Both the position numbers and the translations under genes were made by a program. The notes below the pieces were generated by a model that had not been told where the DNA came from, ran no database searches, and was given only the letters and a program-made list of their open reading frames with translations. DNA of 64,000 nucleotides, taken from assembly GCA_022592435.1 (NCBI GenBank), contig JABYQS010000055.1, positions 62,001 through 126,000 on the forward strand, read 5' to 3'. The DNA comes from Cerioporus squamosus (taxonomy: Eukaryota; Basidiomycota; Agaricomycetes; Polyporales; Polyporaceae). Below, one piece after another: positions 47,862 to 58,043 of the stretch. Position 1 is the stretch's first letter. The number at the start of each line of letters is the position of its first letter.

Positions 47862-50800
47862 TCAACGCCCCCGCTTAATACCCACTAAAACCCCATTGTC
47901 CGTCACCCAGTAGCGCGGGAGGCTTTCCCGCGCTTCGAGTATCGGCTCCCAGATACTCGCTATCGTCCTCGCCTTGAGCGCTCTCCGCCCCAAGTACGAT
48001 GCACAGGACCACCTGTCCAGGTCGAGACGGCGATCCATGGTGGCGTACCAACGCCTGGTCACTTCCGGTAAGGACGTGTTTTCTCCATCATTTTGGATTA
48101 CTCGCTCACATCGCAGTTTCCAGATCAAGTATAGCGACTCGGTCACCAGGATGGTCCATAGCGCTTCGGCTGCGACAGCACGGCTGCCGTCTTCGCGCTC
48201 AAAAGTGGCACACGCCGCGCCCAGGGCGGTACCCCAGGTTATCTCCCGCCTCGGCATTCCCGTCCTGGCCCACACTTCCGCAAGAAGCTTCCAGACTGCT
48301 TCCTGGCCCACGGCGCCGCACTCGAACAGTATGTGTTCCATCGTCTCAACTGTAGCGCACCGCTGACACACTGCCCGTGCTTGCATTTCCGCAGACATCT
48401 TGTCTCGTAGCCATTTATGGCCGACCATATAGCCGTCGTGGATGGTCATCCACAGGAACTGCCGGCACTCGCGCGACACATGTTTGGTGCGTATCGACCT
48501 CCAGACCTGCGCTTCGATCAGTGGTTGTTCAAACACTAACTTCATATCGTCCAGGACTCGTCTGATATTCCCCGAAGTGCGCGTCCTCGGTTCTAGGGTC
48601 CATTGCTTTTGTCGTCTTATCTCCCGATACGCCAGTTTTTGCGACATCCAGGTGAGCTTGCACCCGGTCGTTCTAAGTTCCACCGGTACTGATAAGTCCA
48701 CAGCGTCCCCGATGTCCCGTGCTGCACCCTGCGCTGCGAGTTGGTCTGCCATCTCGTTGCCATGGTGCCCGTTGTGGCCCTTGACCCACTTCAGGTATGT
48801 CCCGGCTTTCCTGGATCGCATCGCGCCGATGATCGCTTGGGTTATTGATGTATTCTTATGCAGGAGGAAACCTTGGTTCTCATGACGGTTTCTCCAGATT
48901 GTTACTGAGTTCATCACAGTTTTAGAATCCGTCACTTCCACCAATGGGACGTCTATTCTCGCTGTTTGTGTCGCGGTAAGTGTTGCTACCGCCTCGCCAG
49001 TCTGGTTTGACTGCAGCATATGCATAGGCAGACGAATCGACTTGCTCAGGTTACCGTCCGCTGCGCAGAACACACCAGCTCCTGCTTTGGCGTCCGCTCG
49101 CCCGTTGTTTACACAGGATCCGTCTGTCGCCAGCACGCATACATTTCCTCGTCTCGTTGAGGCCGTCATGTCTGGGAGGCGGTTGCACACCTCTCCATAG
49201 GTGAACGTGCGGAAAGCGTCACCCAGTAGGCCGGTTGTCGTGATGCGGCGATCAAACAGCACCAGCCCATCTCCCAGGTCTGCACTGATTTCTTTCAGCT
49301 CGTCGTGTAGCTCATTCTCGTAATCAGCAGGATGGAGGCCCCGAGGGTCCCATTTATCTGGGAGGGCGTCCAAGAACTCTCGTGCGCGCGCCGTGCAGGC
49401 ATGCGGTCGCATGCAGCCAGCTCCGAGCCGGGCAAACTCGCACCCTGCACACCTACACGACGCGTAGCGCAGGTGGCCCGGTGCATGGAAATTTAGCACG
49501 AAGGCTTCAAAATCCCCGACAGTTTTCAGCTGATGCCTTTCCGTCAGGCACGTCACCACCATGGAGGTCCGAGCGAGTTGCTTCGCCACTGGGAGGTCGA
49601 GTTGGTTATGGAACCACATGGGCATGGCGCGCAGTATCTCGCGCGAGAAGGCAAGTCCCTCCAGCCGCAGCCCATACTTCATGCTCGTTTTAAGCATACG
49701 TTGCAGGTACTTCGGTAGTGCCGAGGTCTTCGGCCACCAATGTTGCAGAAGTGGGTTAGTTCGGAGCTCGGGTGCGCGGACGACACAGTCTGTCGTGACA
49801 GTTCGTGCCATAATGTCATCCGCTACGTATGCCCACGTCGGGCGGTGCTCCCCGTAGTGCAGGTACGAGCGCACCCACATCAGGTCTATTGCTTCGTTGC
49901 GTGACTCAATGTCTAGGATCTGCAGGCCTCCTCGCTCAAAGTCGGCTTGCGCGTGTTCAAGGCTTACAGGGGGCACCACGCGGTCATTCCACAAGTATTT
50001 CCGCAGGATCCGCTCAAGTCGCTTCTGCACTTGTACCGGCATCGCTTGCACGTCGGTAAGGAACTGCGTCATCCCTCCTATAAACATTTGCACGACGTGT
50101 CTCCGACCTTCTAGGGTGGAGATTCCCTGCTTCCATCGTTCGAGTACCCCCTCGAGCTTTGCAAGGGTCGGCGTCCAAACCTCGCACTGTTCTACTCCAT
50201 TTCCGACGAAGGCTCCAAGGATGCGTACAGGCTCCCCGTCACCTGCGATATTCACATGCGCAGGGTAGTTTTGCCAGCAACCTGTGCTACGGTACGTCGC
50301 GACCATCTGTTCACGGTATTCTGGCATTCCGAGGGGGATAATTTCAGTTTTACTGATGTTGAATTTCGCCTTCGCAGCCGAACACCAAGTGTCCAGGATG
50401 TTCTGGAGCCCCGCGAAGTCGTCCTCCGCGGCCAAATATACGGTGGTGTCGTCCGCAAATAGCGTCGCTTTCAGTGCCTGTAGGTTTCCTGGCACCTCAA
50501 ACCCCTTCAGGTTCGACTGACGAATCATCGCAGAGAGTGGTTCGATGGCCAGGTCAAACAGGAGGCATGACATGGGGTCACCCTGTCGGACTCCGCGGTA
50601 CACTCTGTACGGTTTGCTGAGGACTCCGTTCACCATGACCGAGGTGTGTGCGTGCGCATACAGGGACTGGACTGTGCGTATAAAGCTCTGCGGCACTCCA
50701 AATTTACTGAGCACTCTCCATAGATAGTCGTGTGCAATTTTGTCATACGCCTTCTCTTGATCAAGTGCGACGATTGCGCCGTTGGTTTCTGTGGTCTCTG

Positions 50801-53351
50801 CCCAGTCTATCATCAGTTTCGCTAACTGGGTTTGGTCCCGCAATTTGCGCCCAGGTACAAACCCTGCCTGCGACGGGTGTATAATGTCCGGCGCGACGGT
50901 TGCCAACCTCAGTGCGAGGATTTTTGTGAGCAGTTTGTAGTCTGTATTCAATAGAGTTATGGGGCGATAATTCGCGATCTTTGTCTTGTCTCCCTTGAGC
51001 TTGTATAGGGGGCACATCCATCCGTCGGTGAAGCCAGACGTTTCCGCTACACCATGGCTCTGTACATCATTGAAAGTTGCATGCAGCAGTTCGAGCGCAT
51101 TGAACTTCGGCCGGCTCGGGTGCTTTGCATCCTCTATGTACTTTCTATTCAGTTCCTTCCAGACCTCATATGTTATCCCATCTAGTCCTGGGGATGAGGC
51201 CGTCTTGGAATATTGTAGGGCGATCTCGCATTCGTCGTATGTAATCAGTGCGCCCATCTCTTCTTGCTCCTCTTCGGAGATGCTTACATTGATCGCCTCC
51301 AGGGTGACTTCAATATCGCGTTCGCGCTCCTCCTGGGGCTTCGCCCTGGGATCGTCTCGCTGCAGGTCGACATGGTGCTGTCTTGCTACGTTCACCATCC
51401 CCGGGGTGTCTTCAACATAGACCGGTGCACCATCGGGGCTCGAGATATTTGTGCGCTCAAGCGCGTACATGGTATCCCTCGGTTTCACCTCTCGGTGCAG
51501 ACCGGTCCAGTACTTGGTGGGTCGTTCTCCTTCCAGTCTGTGGCGGGCTCGCGCTTTGCACTTGAGCTGGCTGACCCTTTTCTGTTTCAGTTCGCGGATC
51601 TGCATGGTCAGAGCCGCGGTATGCGCTATGCGTTCCGCGTCTGGTATCACCTGGCTTTTAGATACGGTGCGTACTTCTTCTTCCAGCGTGAGGATCTCGC
51701 GTAAGAGCTTAGGGACGATCTGTCGTTCCCGTGTCCTTGCCATTGCCATCCAGTCCTTCTTGAGAGAGGCAAGGACTGTCTGGGGGTTGTGCGTTTCTGA
51801 CCGCAGGTTTGTCGCTCGCATGATTCGTACGTCCTCTAGTGCTTGTATTCCCCGCTCTTTCATTTTTTGTGCGAGTTTCTTATCCCCTAGCAGGTGTCCT
51901 GGGAAGACCGGCCTCCCTTTGCCCAGTTCGGGTGTCTTTTCGCGAACAAGGTCGACGCAGACCATGCTATGGTCTGTTCGTAGGTCTGCCTCTGTTAGTT
52001 GCCATGCTCGTGCTGTTCGGAAGAGCTCTTCAGTCAGGTAGATCCTGTCGAGTCGTGACAGTGCTGCCGCTCGCTGGAAAGTGAAGGCTTTCGTGGTGGG
52101 GAAAGTTGCCCTCCAGCCATCCACCAGCATGAGGCCGAGACGGCTCTTCAGGTTGTCCAAGTTCTCGACTGACGCCTCAGGTTCTGCATGCGCTGGGACA
52201 CGGTCCAAAGCGTCCTCTGTGTTATTGAAATCCCCAGCCATCAGGTGTGGGGTAGGAGAGTCTGGGTGGGACTCGTAGTACTCCCTGACCTCGTCGAAGA
52301 ACTCCTTACGTTCTGTATCGTTCGCTGCCGGCGCGTATATACATAGCACCCGTATCACCTCGTCCTTCTGCCATGGTATGCTGACTTGCATCGCCCTGCC
52401 CGGTACGACCGTTTCTGCGTGCGCGCCCGTGGTGTGTAGTAGGCGTTTGTTCAGCACTACAGCCACCCCATTTTTCTGTGTTGGCTGGTCTGGATGTGAG
52501 GAGTGGTATATCTTCAGTTTGTTTGCAGTGAACTTCTCGATGTGCTGTACCCTTTCATCCGTGAGGTGCGCTTCCTGCACCAGCAGTAGTGCCAGTTTGT
52601 GGTTGCGCATCATTCGATGCACGTTTCCCCACTTGTTATCAGGGTGCCCTGGCTCTGTGCGCCCATAGCCATTTATGTTTAATGTTCCAATCCGCATCGA
52701 GTCGCGGTTCGCGGCTCGTCCCGCTGCGCGACGTGCTTCCCGGTTCGGCTCTGCGCCGCCTCTCAGTCTTAGTGGACAGTGGTCGGCGTCCTCGCGATCG
52801 TGACCGGATTTCCCCCTTGTCTCGTCATGGGTTGGTACCGGTGGCTTGTCCCTTGTAGCTAGCCCGGCATCCAGTGTCGGACTGTCACAACACTGCTCAC
52901 TGCAATCGCGTGCAGTTTTGGTATGGCCAACCCATTCAGGGTCGCTGTACAGACTTAGGTTTCCCCAGAGTGCTGAGACGCTGCCACCCTGGCAGCGTCG
53001 GACTGAGTGTACAGTCTTCACAGTGCTGTCTGCACTGTCACGGTCTCGTTCTGAGACCGTTGCGTACGAGGTCGTTTCTGCAGCATACGAGGGCCCGGGG
53101 GCTAGTACACCACAGACACAACCGTCGTCGCTCCCGCTGTCCGTCGCACCCTCTCCGTCCTCGGGTTGCTGGGCCGCAGGATCGCCCAACGCCCCTCCGG
53201 AGAAGGGTGAGGCGCAAAATCCGTGTCTGTTCTTGTTCGTGCCGTGCGCTTTCGGTCGCAGTGAGTTGTTGTTGCATATAGTTGTACTTGTCATGTTGAA
53301 GGGATAGTCTAAGAGTTGGGGGTTAGTCAAATGAGCGGACGTACCAGACAT
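47862..53351 (-). CDS. LINE ORF2: endonuclease, reverse transcriptase, RNase H
   Basis: An uninterrupted frame of 1829 residues copies element RNA into the genome by target-primed reverse transcription. The apurinic-type endonuclease begins near Met219 (MRIGTLNINGYG, then LLVQEAHL and a GDFN motif). The reverse transcriptase shows YRPITLLNTDYK, HPSQAGFVPGRK, ALDQEKAYDK and the catalytic FADDT box (residues 965-969). The RNase H1 domain starts near residue 1408 (ATDGSCVNNG) and includes KWVKGHNGHHGNEMAD. Near the C terminus CQRCATVETMEHILFEC gives the Cys/His motif common in LINE ORF2 ends. All catalytic motifs checked are present, so the protein could be active. The N-terminal 218 residues before the endonuclease are low-complexity, and the true start may be internal. 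Confidence 0.95.
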   Translation of the reverse strand: MSGTSAHLTNPQLLDYPFNMTSTTICNNNSLRPKAHGTNKNRHGFCASPFSGGALGDPAAQQPEDGEGATDSGSDDGCVCGVLAPGPSYAAETTSYATVSERDRDSADSTVKTVHSVRRCQGGSVSALWGNLSLYSDPEWVGHTKTARDCSEQCCDSPTLDAGLATRDKPPVPTHDETRGKSGHDREDADHCPLRLRGGAEPNREARRAAGRAANRDSMRIGTLNINGYGRTEPGHPDNKWGNVHRMMRNHKLALLLVQEAHLTDERVQHIEKFTANKLKIYHSSHPDQPTQKNGVAVVLNKRLLHTTGAHAETVVPGRAMQVSIPWQKDEVIRVLCIYAPAANDTERKEFFDEVREYYESHPDSPTPHLMAGDFNNTEDALDRVPAHAEPEASVENLDNLKSRLGLMLVDGWRATFPTTKAFTFQRAAALSRLDRIYLTEELFRTARAWQLTEADLRTDHSMVCVDLVREKTPELGKGRPVFPGHLLGDKKLAQKMKERGIQALEDVRIMRATNLRSETHNPQTVLASLKKDWMAMARTRERQIVPKLLREILTLEEEVRTVSKSQVIPDAERIAHTAALTMQIRELKQKRVSQLKCKARARHRLEGERPTKYWTGLHREVKPRDTMYALERTNISSPDGAPVYVEDTPGMVNVARQHHVDLQRDDPRAKPQEERERDIEVTLEAINVSISEEEQEEMGALITYDECEIALQYSKTASSPGLDGITYEVWKELNRKYIEDAKHPSRPKFNALELLHATFNDVQSHGVAETSGFTDGWMCPLYKLKGDKTKIANYRPITLLNTDYKLLTKILALRLATVAPDIIHPSQAGFVPGRKLRDQTQLAKLMIDWAETTETNGAIVALDQEKAYDKIAHDYLWRVLSKFGVPQSFIRTVQSLYAHAHTSVMVNGVLSKPYRVYRGVRQGDPMSCLLFDLAIEPLSAMIRQSNLKGFEVPGNLQALKATLFADDTTVYLAAEDDFAGLQNILDTWCSAAKAKFNISKTEIIPLGMPEYREQMVATYRSTGCWQNYPAHVNIAGDGEPVRILGAFVGNGVEQCEVWTPTLAKLEGVLERWKQGISTLEGRRHVVQMFIGGMTQFLTDVQAMPVQVQKRLERILRKYLWNDRVVPPVSLEHAQADFERGGLQILDIESRNEAIDLMWVRSYLHYGEHRPTWAYVADDIMARTVTTDCVVRAPELRTNPLLQHWWPKTSALPKYLQRMLKTSMKYGLRLEGLAFSREILRAMPMWFHNQLDLPVAKQLARTSMVVTCLTERHQLKTVGDFEAFVLNFHAPGHLRYASCRCAGCEFARLGAGCMRPHACTARAREFLDALPDKWDPRGLHPADYENELHDELKEISADLGDGLVLFDRRITTTGLLGDAFRTFTYGEVCNRLPDMTASTRRGNVCVLATDGSCVNNGRADAKAGAGVFCAADGNLSKSIRLPMHMLQSNQTGEAVATLTATQTARIDVPLVEVTDSKTVMNSVTIWRNRHENQGFLLHKNTSITQAIIGAMRSRKAGTYLKWVKGHNGHHGNEMADQLAAQGAARDIGDAVDLSVPVELRTTGCKLTWMSQKLAYREIRRQKQWTLEPRTRTSGNIRRVLDDMKLVFEQPLIEAQVWRSIRTKHVSRECRQFLWMTIHDGYMVGHKWLRDKMSAEMQARAVCQRCATVETMEHILFECGAVGQEAVWKLLAEVWARTGMPRREITWGTALGAACATFEREDGSRAVAAEALWTILVTESLYLIWKLRCERVIQNDGENTSLPEVTRRWYATMDRRLDLDRWSCASYLGRRALKARTIASIWEPILEARESLPRYWVTDNGVLVGIKRGR

Positions 53352-53569
53352 AAACTGGGGCCCACCAGAGGGCCCTCCTGCCCTGGCGGGTTACACCGTG
53401 TCCGCCGGCTCGTGCTCCGAAGAGCGCAAGGCCAGCGTCGCAGTATACATCGTGTTGACACACACGGACTAATCTCGGTGAGGTGGGGAGGGGAGATTAC
53501 ATTTCGCCGAGGGCATCTGCCGTTCTCGTTAGCGTTTTGGGTGGTACACAGGGATACTCGATCTAGTAG

Positions 53570-55185
53570 CTATCCGCGGGGCGGCGCCTTGCCTCGACCC
53601 CTGTTTCCCTGTCCTCCGCGGCCTCGGCCACGTTGTTCGCCCGTTCTGCCTCGACCCCGGCCCGCGCTTCGCTGCCCGAGTCGGTCGAATACTCCTTCGA
53701 GTATCGCGCGCGCCGGTACCGCCGTTTTGGGCTTCTCAGCCTCCGCCGTGAACCCGATGTCCTTCGGTTGCACACCGCGCCACCCGCGGGACTTCGGGAG
53801 CGGGCAGTCGAGCGTACGGTGGAGCTCCGACTTGCACAGCTTACAGTCCACATAGAAGGGGGGGCGCGGTTTGGCGTCGTCGACGACACGGATCTTCTTC
53901 GTCCCGACGTAGAAATGGTCGTCGTCGCGGGGTGACTTGCCACCGCAGAGCGCGGCGATGATCGCACTCTTCAGGTCTGCGAGCTCCTGTCTCGAGTCCA
54001 CGATGGGCCGCGCGAGAAGCACGAAGGCCGGGGACGCGATGCCGTCAGCGCCGTCCACCGTCATGAGTTCCAGATGGTAGGTGTCCGTGACCGTTTGGAA
54101 GATCTGGTCGCGATTGCCGGAGTGGCTGATGTGGTTCGCAGCCAGCTGGGCGATGAGGACGCGGTAGTCGTCGTCCTCCGCGAGCCTTCTGATGACCTCC
54201 CTACGTATCGCTGCCCGTGCATCGACGATATTGCCGTGGGACGCCCCGGGTGGCGCTATGAGATGGCTCACCAGCAGGACGGTCTTCCAGGACCGCGTGG
54301 GGGACTCCTCCATCGAGTGCACGGAGAACGAGCGAGATCGATCGAAGGCGAAGTGTTGTTGGTTGAGTAGGAAGGCGCGGAGAAGCCCTTTCTCGTCGTT
54401 GGCGAGGTCCGCGAACATCGGCCACGGTTGCGCGAAGTCGCTTGTGCCATTCGCTCCAGCGACATTGCGCGGGTCCGGCGCCATGACCGTCACCTTCGCC
54501 GCTTCGCCGTTGTACCCCGCAAAGCGGAAGGTCCAGAAGATCTCCTCGAGTGCCGTGCATATCGCCTGAGCCTGCTCGTTCACGGCGCGGCCTCCTCCGT
54601 GGGGGATGATGGCCAGGAACCGTCCGAGGTCCTTTTCGAGCATCGCCTTCAGAGCTGGTTGGAGGTTCCCGAGGTGACGCCAGTGATTGATGTGGACGTA
54701 CTGTACGGGAACGGGCCCGGTGTGAACGCCTCGTGGCCAGCGAGTGGGGTCTCCGGCCTCGGCTCCCTCTGGGTGAGCCAAAGGTGCGGGTTCATGGGAC
54801 GCCCTGTCGGGACCCTCGCATAGATCAGCTCGTCGTACTCGGGGTGGTATGGGAGCTTGTGCGCGTAGGTCTTATTCCATTCGCGGACGTTGTCGGGCAT
54901 CGGCACAGGCAGCGTGAAGTCGTGCGCCCAGTCCGACTGTGGGGCGGTCTTCCTAAGTGGGCTAGTGTCGCGTGAATGGGGGATAATCCTGCTCACAGTA
55001 GAGTCCCCGCCCATGGAGACGCGTGCCCGCTTCGCTACCTGGCGTCCCTGCTCCGGCACCTTTTCAGCGGTCCCATCAGTTGTCTTGTCAATCGCCATCT
55101 CGTGGTCTGAGCCTTCGGAGCCATCCTCCGGGGCCCGGGGCGTGGTGTTCTCTCGGCGGCGCGGTTCGCTCGCGGGTGCGGTCAT
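53570..55185 (-). CDS. LINE ORF1 with zinc knuckle, split by a -1 frame change
   Basis: The frame opening at ATG 55185 runs for 178 codons to a stop at 54649. An overlapping frame, one base back, carries the rest to a stop at 53570. The second frame has no ATG near its beginning. The first part is acidic/Ser-rich and ends with PHLWLTQREPRPE. The second contains VQYVHINHWRHLGN, a helical middle, and a zinc knuckle CKLCKSELHRTLDC (C-x2-C-x4-H-x4-C) followed by an RGRGRGG-type basic tail, a nucleic-acid-binding arrangement typical of LINE ORF1. The frames can be joined at 54718-54712, where GGGCCCG sits in the phase of a -1 slip site. Either programmed frameshifting or a simple one-base loss would explain the layout. 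Confidence 0.75.
54712..54718 (-). other. Possible -1 slippery heptamer GGGCCCG in LINE ORF1
   Basis: In the upstream ORF1 frame the codons are read as CCG GGC CCG, so the heptamer has the X-XXY-YYZ phase (G GGC CCG). A -1 slip here moves from the GPFP frame into GPVPVQYV. GC-only heptamers are poor slip sites in most systems, so the role is uncertain. Confidence 0.35.
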
Positions 55186-55677
55186 CGTGCGACGGCGGGG
55201 TGTGCCTTGGGGGTGTGGGTAGGAGGCGGGAGGCGGGAGGTAGCCCGTGCGCGCTTACTGAGAAGAGTTTTGTGGGCGCCTCGCTTTCGGCCGACCCGTC
55301 CGTGCGCAATTTTCGTTGTACGGCCAGCTACACTCGCGGTGCCTCTGCTCACTGTGTCCCCCGTTCGCGGGCAGTCGTAGTATAGCGAACTGCTCAGTGT
55401 AGTATGTATATTTAGAGGGTACAGCGCGGTGTGCTAGGTGTAGTTTAGCTATCGAGTTGATAGTTGTACGGTACGGGCGGTGTGGGTGCCCAGGACCGGG
55501 TTCGACGTCGATGATCGTCGAGGAGGCGGCGTACAGCTCCCCCAATTCCCTCTCGCTACTGTGTAGTCCGAGGACGACTTCTTTTACAGCTTCGTTGGAA
55601 GCTGCCCCCTTGGCCCAGGTGTGCTGGGCGAGCCGCCGAACCACCCATGTTTCCCATGGTGGTGGTTCGGGTCCCTC

Positions 55678-55690
55678 GCAGTCCTCCCTC
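55678..55690. repeat. Target-site duplication, right copy
   Basis: GCAGTCCTCCCTC is identical to 47584-47596. It marks the 5' boundary of the LINE and lies 32 bp before the MED22 start codon. Confidence 0.9.
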
Positions 55691-55722
55691 TTACGACCCG
55701 TGGTTCTCCTCTGATCACTACC

Positions 55723-56314
55723 ATGTCAGACATTCCTCAGACGGACGTCTCTCGTCCGTCCGCCCTGCCCACTGCGAAGCTTCTACAGCGCCAGACGCAA
55801 CCTTCCGTTGACCAGAATTCCGACGAATATCTTGACGCGATCGAGGAAGAATGGAATAAACGCGTAGACGTCGAAATTGAGACTCTCGTGGACGGCATGG
55901 TCGACATTGTCGCCCTCGCCGCCGTACGTATGCGACGATTAACTCTTTGTGCGGCTGTCTTGACCTTGAGACCGTCATAGATAGGCGACAAGGACAAGTT
56001 CCGCATCGCGCAGGAGGCGTTCCAAGCACAATGCCGCGCGGAGTCCATGGTGCGTCTGCACGTTCCTTGTGCGAGCCCTTCACTCACCATCCGCCCTCTT
56101 TGATGCGTAGATACGCGCTGCCAACTCGCTCATGTCGACTATCCACTCGATGAAGCTACTTCTGCTGCTGTCAGATGAAGCCCAGATCGCGAAACGGCGA
56201 GACGCTGAGCTACGGAGCGTGCAGGCAGAGAAGACGGATGCGCAGAAGAAGGTCGCGGTGCTGTTGGACGAGCTCTTGCATGCGAGCAGCAAGAGTGAGG
56301 CAAAGAAAGATTAA
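55723..56314 (+). CDS. MED22: Mediator subunit 22 (Srb6/Surf5-like)
   Basis: Exons 55723-55923, 55981-56049 and 56111-56314 give 157 residues. MED22 is a head-module subunit of the Mediator complex that links activators to RNA polymerase II. The protein is almost all helix: EEEWNKRVDVEIETLVDGM, GDKDKFRIAQEAFQAQCRAE, then RAANSLMSTIHSMKLLLLLS and a Lys/Glu-rich coiled coil (AEKTDAQKKVAVLLDELL). The length, the RAANSLM-type block and the coiled coil fit the MED22 family as I recall it. The LINE ends 45 bp upstream of the ATG, so the native promoter is displaced by 8 kb and transcription must start in the short remaining leader or from the LINE 5' end, whose own promoter points the other way. 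Confidence 0.75.
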
Positions 56315-57096
56315 GAAATGAGCGAGGAGTTGACATCGCTGAAGTCGAGCTAACAGGAGGTGCGTCTGTCTCATTGACTCTTCTACGTCCCTATTGCTCC
56401 GCATGCGTGCACTCAATTTGAGTCAGGACATGCACGACTTGTCACGCATTGGTCCCTGTCCTGCTTACCCCTGCGCATCATATTCCCGCCCAACCTGCGC
56501 ATCATATTCCCGCCCAATCTGACGTATGGCATCACGAGCGAATACAATGTCATGAGTTGAGTGCTTTTGACCTCAGACTTGTGTTAGATCCAAACGCAGC
56601 GAGAAGGTGGATATGGGGACGACCGCACTATCTTGAGTACCTCATGTTCATACCACTTCCAATCCCCGCCCCAGGATTGTGCAGCAAGCGGAGAAACGTT
56701 TGGACGACTACTCTCCATGGAGAGCCAGTTGGCGGGGAGGAGACCGTGCGTGGTCGCCACCCACCCGCCTCCTGCCGTCCCTCGCCGACCAGACACTATG
56801 GCCGCCGCGCCCCTCTTAGCACTGCGCTACCATGGCGCGCAGACAACGTCGGAATCCATTCACCACCACTACCGTGCCGTCTGCGCCGCCAGCGCGAGCC
56901 TCCTCGAGCCCAGCCACAGCTGTTACCGGACTGACATGGGCACGCTTGGCTTTCCCCGGTATCCGCTGAAGTTCTAGTGTTTCCACTCGATCGGACGTCC
57001 TCGGGTATTCACATTGCGCGCATCTCACTATCGACAGCAGCATGTATAAAACCTTGCGCGGGCAGTCACCGAGCGAAGGCTGGGCACCTCGAACGG
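56315..57096. other. Intergenic with a short tandem duplication
   Basis: No gene recognised between the convergent 3' ends of MED22 and the first member of the HWS/NCQ family. Confidence 0.45.
56471..56518. repeat. Two tandem copies of a 24-bp unit
   Basis: CTGCGCATCATATTCCCGCC plus CAAC/CAAT is repeated twice; only the last base differs. Confidence 0.85.
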
Positions 57097-57652
57097 TCAA
57101 GATAGCAAGATATCGTTCCAAGCTGGGAGATATCAGAGACAGCAGTCACAATTGTCGATGTAACGACTCACCGTTATACGCGCAGCCGACAATATCCTCC
57201 AGTAGTCTTTGGGAAATCATGCCATCGTCCGCCAATCGTCTCAGCACGCCCAATATCCAGTGCTGGCAACTCCAAAGGCCACCCGGGGAGCTCACAGGGA
57301 CGCCGCGTGCAATCTCCTCTATCCGCCTTCGCGACTGCGGACTGAGCCGCCCCAGGGAACAGAGTCGTGCGCCGACCGCAGTGCCGTCCTTGCTCCTGGT
57401 GCATGCGCCACAGTAAACGCAGTGTTGAGGATGTGGCGTCGGTCCTGGCTCGTTCTCTTCCCTGCGTGCGTTGACTTGCACGTACTTCCAGTGTCCATCG
57501 CTGACCTCCCAGGCGAGACTCCAGTGGAGGTCGTGCCGTGTGGCGTCGTTGTTCCGAGGCGGGTAGACGAGGAGGAAGACTTCTTTGTGGCCGCAAGACT
57601 CAGCGACTGTGGTGTGATCTGTGCTTTGGCTTGGTGGCTCGGGCACTGGCAT
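57097..57652 (-). CDS. HWS/NCQ family protein, copy A
   Basis: Minus-strand exons 57172-57652 and 57097-57122 encode 168 residues. I do not recognise a named family. Shared blocks with the three other copies in this window are a hydrophobic strand (VFLLVYPP), DLHWSLAWEVSD (His43), a Trp-containing strand (HWKYVQV), the helix RRRIEEIARGVPV, and LWSCQHWILGVL (Cys129), then a helix and a tiny last exon starting with Trp-Asn-Asp. The order His strand then Cys helix recalls permuted NlpC/P60-like folds (LRAT, PPPDE), where HYAIY and NCEHF carry the catalytic residues. That link is inference. Copy A uniquely has four extra cysteines (HCVYCGACT). There is no signal peptide. Confidence 0.75.
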
Positions 57653-58043
57653 CTTGTTCGAGGTACGTCCTGTACTTTCGGATGAATTTGAGAATTGTCA
57701 GCAGAGGAGGCGGTGTGAGACGATGGCCTACGAGGGATGGTGGTACTGGTGACCGCTAGCAGGTCGTTCGCGTACGTCTTTTATACCTTTGGTGGTTTTG
57801 GATGCATGGGCTACACGAGGCTGTGTTCTTCCCGCTATTGTACTCCTGTGGCCCATCCGCTTTGTCCTGGAACACGCGTCTCATGCAGCGTGGCAGACAT
57901 AGCACGAAGCTATAGCCGAGGCTCTGTCAACGAGCTAGCGCTTCGTCCGACGGTGACCGTAGCCACTGTGCCCGCTGACACCCACTTCAGCAGATTCTCG
58001 ATTATATGCATCGCAAACGGCTAGTACAAGCTAGTATCGGTCG
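57653..58043. other. Intergenic, no gene seen
   Basis: Upstream region of copy A and downstream of the first kinase-like gene, both on the minus strand. A plus-strand TTTTATACC near 57780 reads GGTATAAAA on the minus strand and may be the TATA box of copy A, about 125 bp upstream of its start. Confidence 0.4.

Larger units (their letters stand above)
47597..55677 (-). mobile_element. Full-length non-LTR (LINE) retrotransposon, 8.08 kb
   Basis: Read on the minus strand, the element starts at 55677, has a 5' UTR of about 490 bp, ORF1 (55185 to 53570, with a -1 frame change), a 218-bp spacer, ORF2 (53351 to 47862), a 3' UTR of about 240 bp and a poly(A) of 27 nt at 47597-47623. It is flanked by a perfect 13-bp duplication of target DNA. 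There are no long terminal repeats. The order zinc knuckle, AP-type endonuclease, reverse transcriptase, RNase H and C-terminal CCHC-like motif is that of Tad-like fungal LINEs. The intact ORF2, long tail and perfect duplication indicate a recent insertion. It separates tRNA-Thr from MED22. Confidence 0.95.

Noticed and set aside
54649..55185. The 178-codon LINE frame as an independent protein
   Set aside because: The downstream frame that overlaps it lacks an ATG and carries the ORF1 zinc knuckle, so the two are better read as one ORF1 with a frame change.
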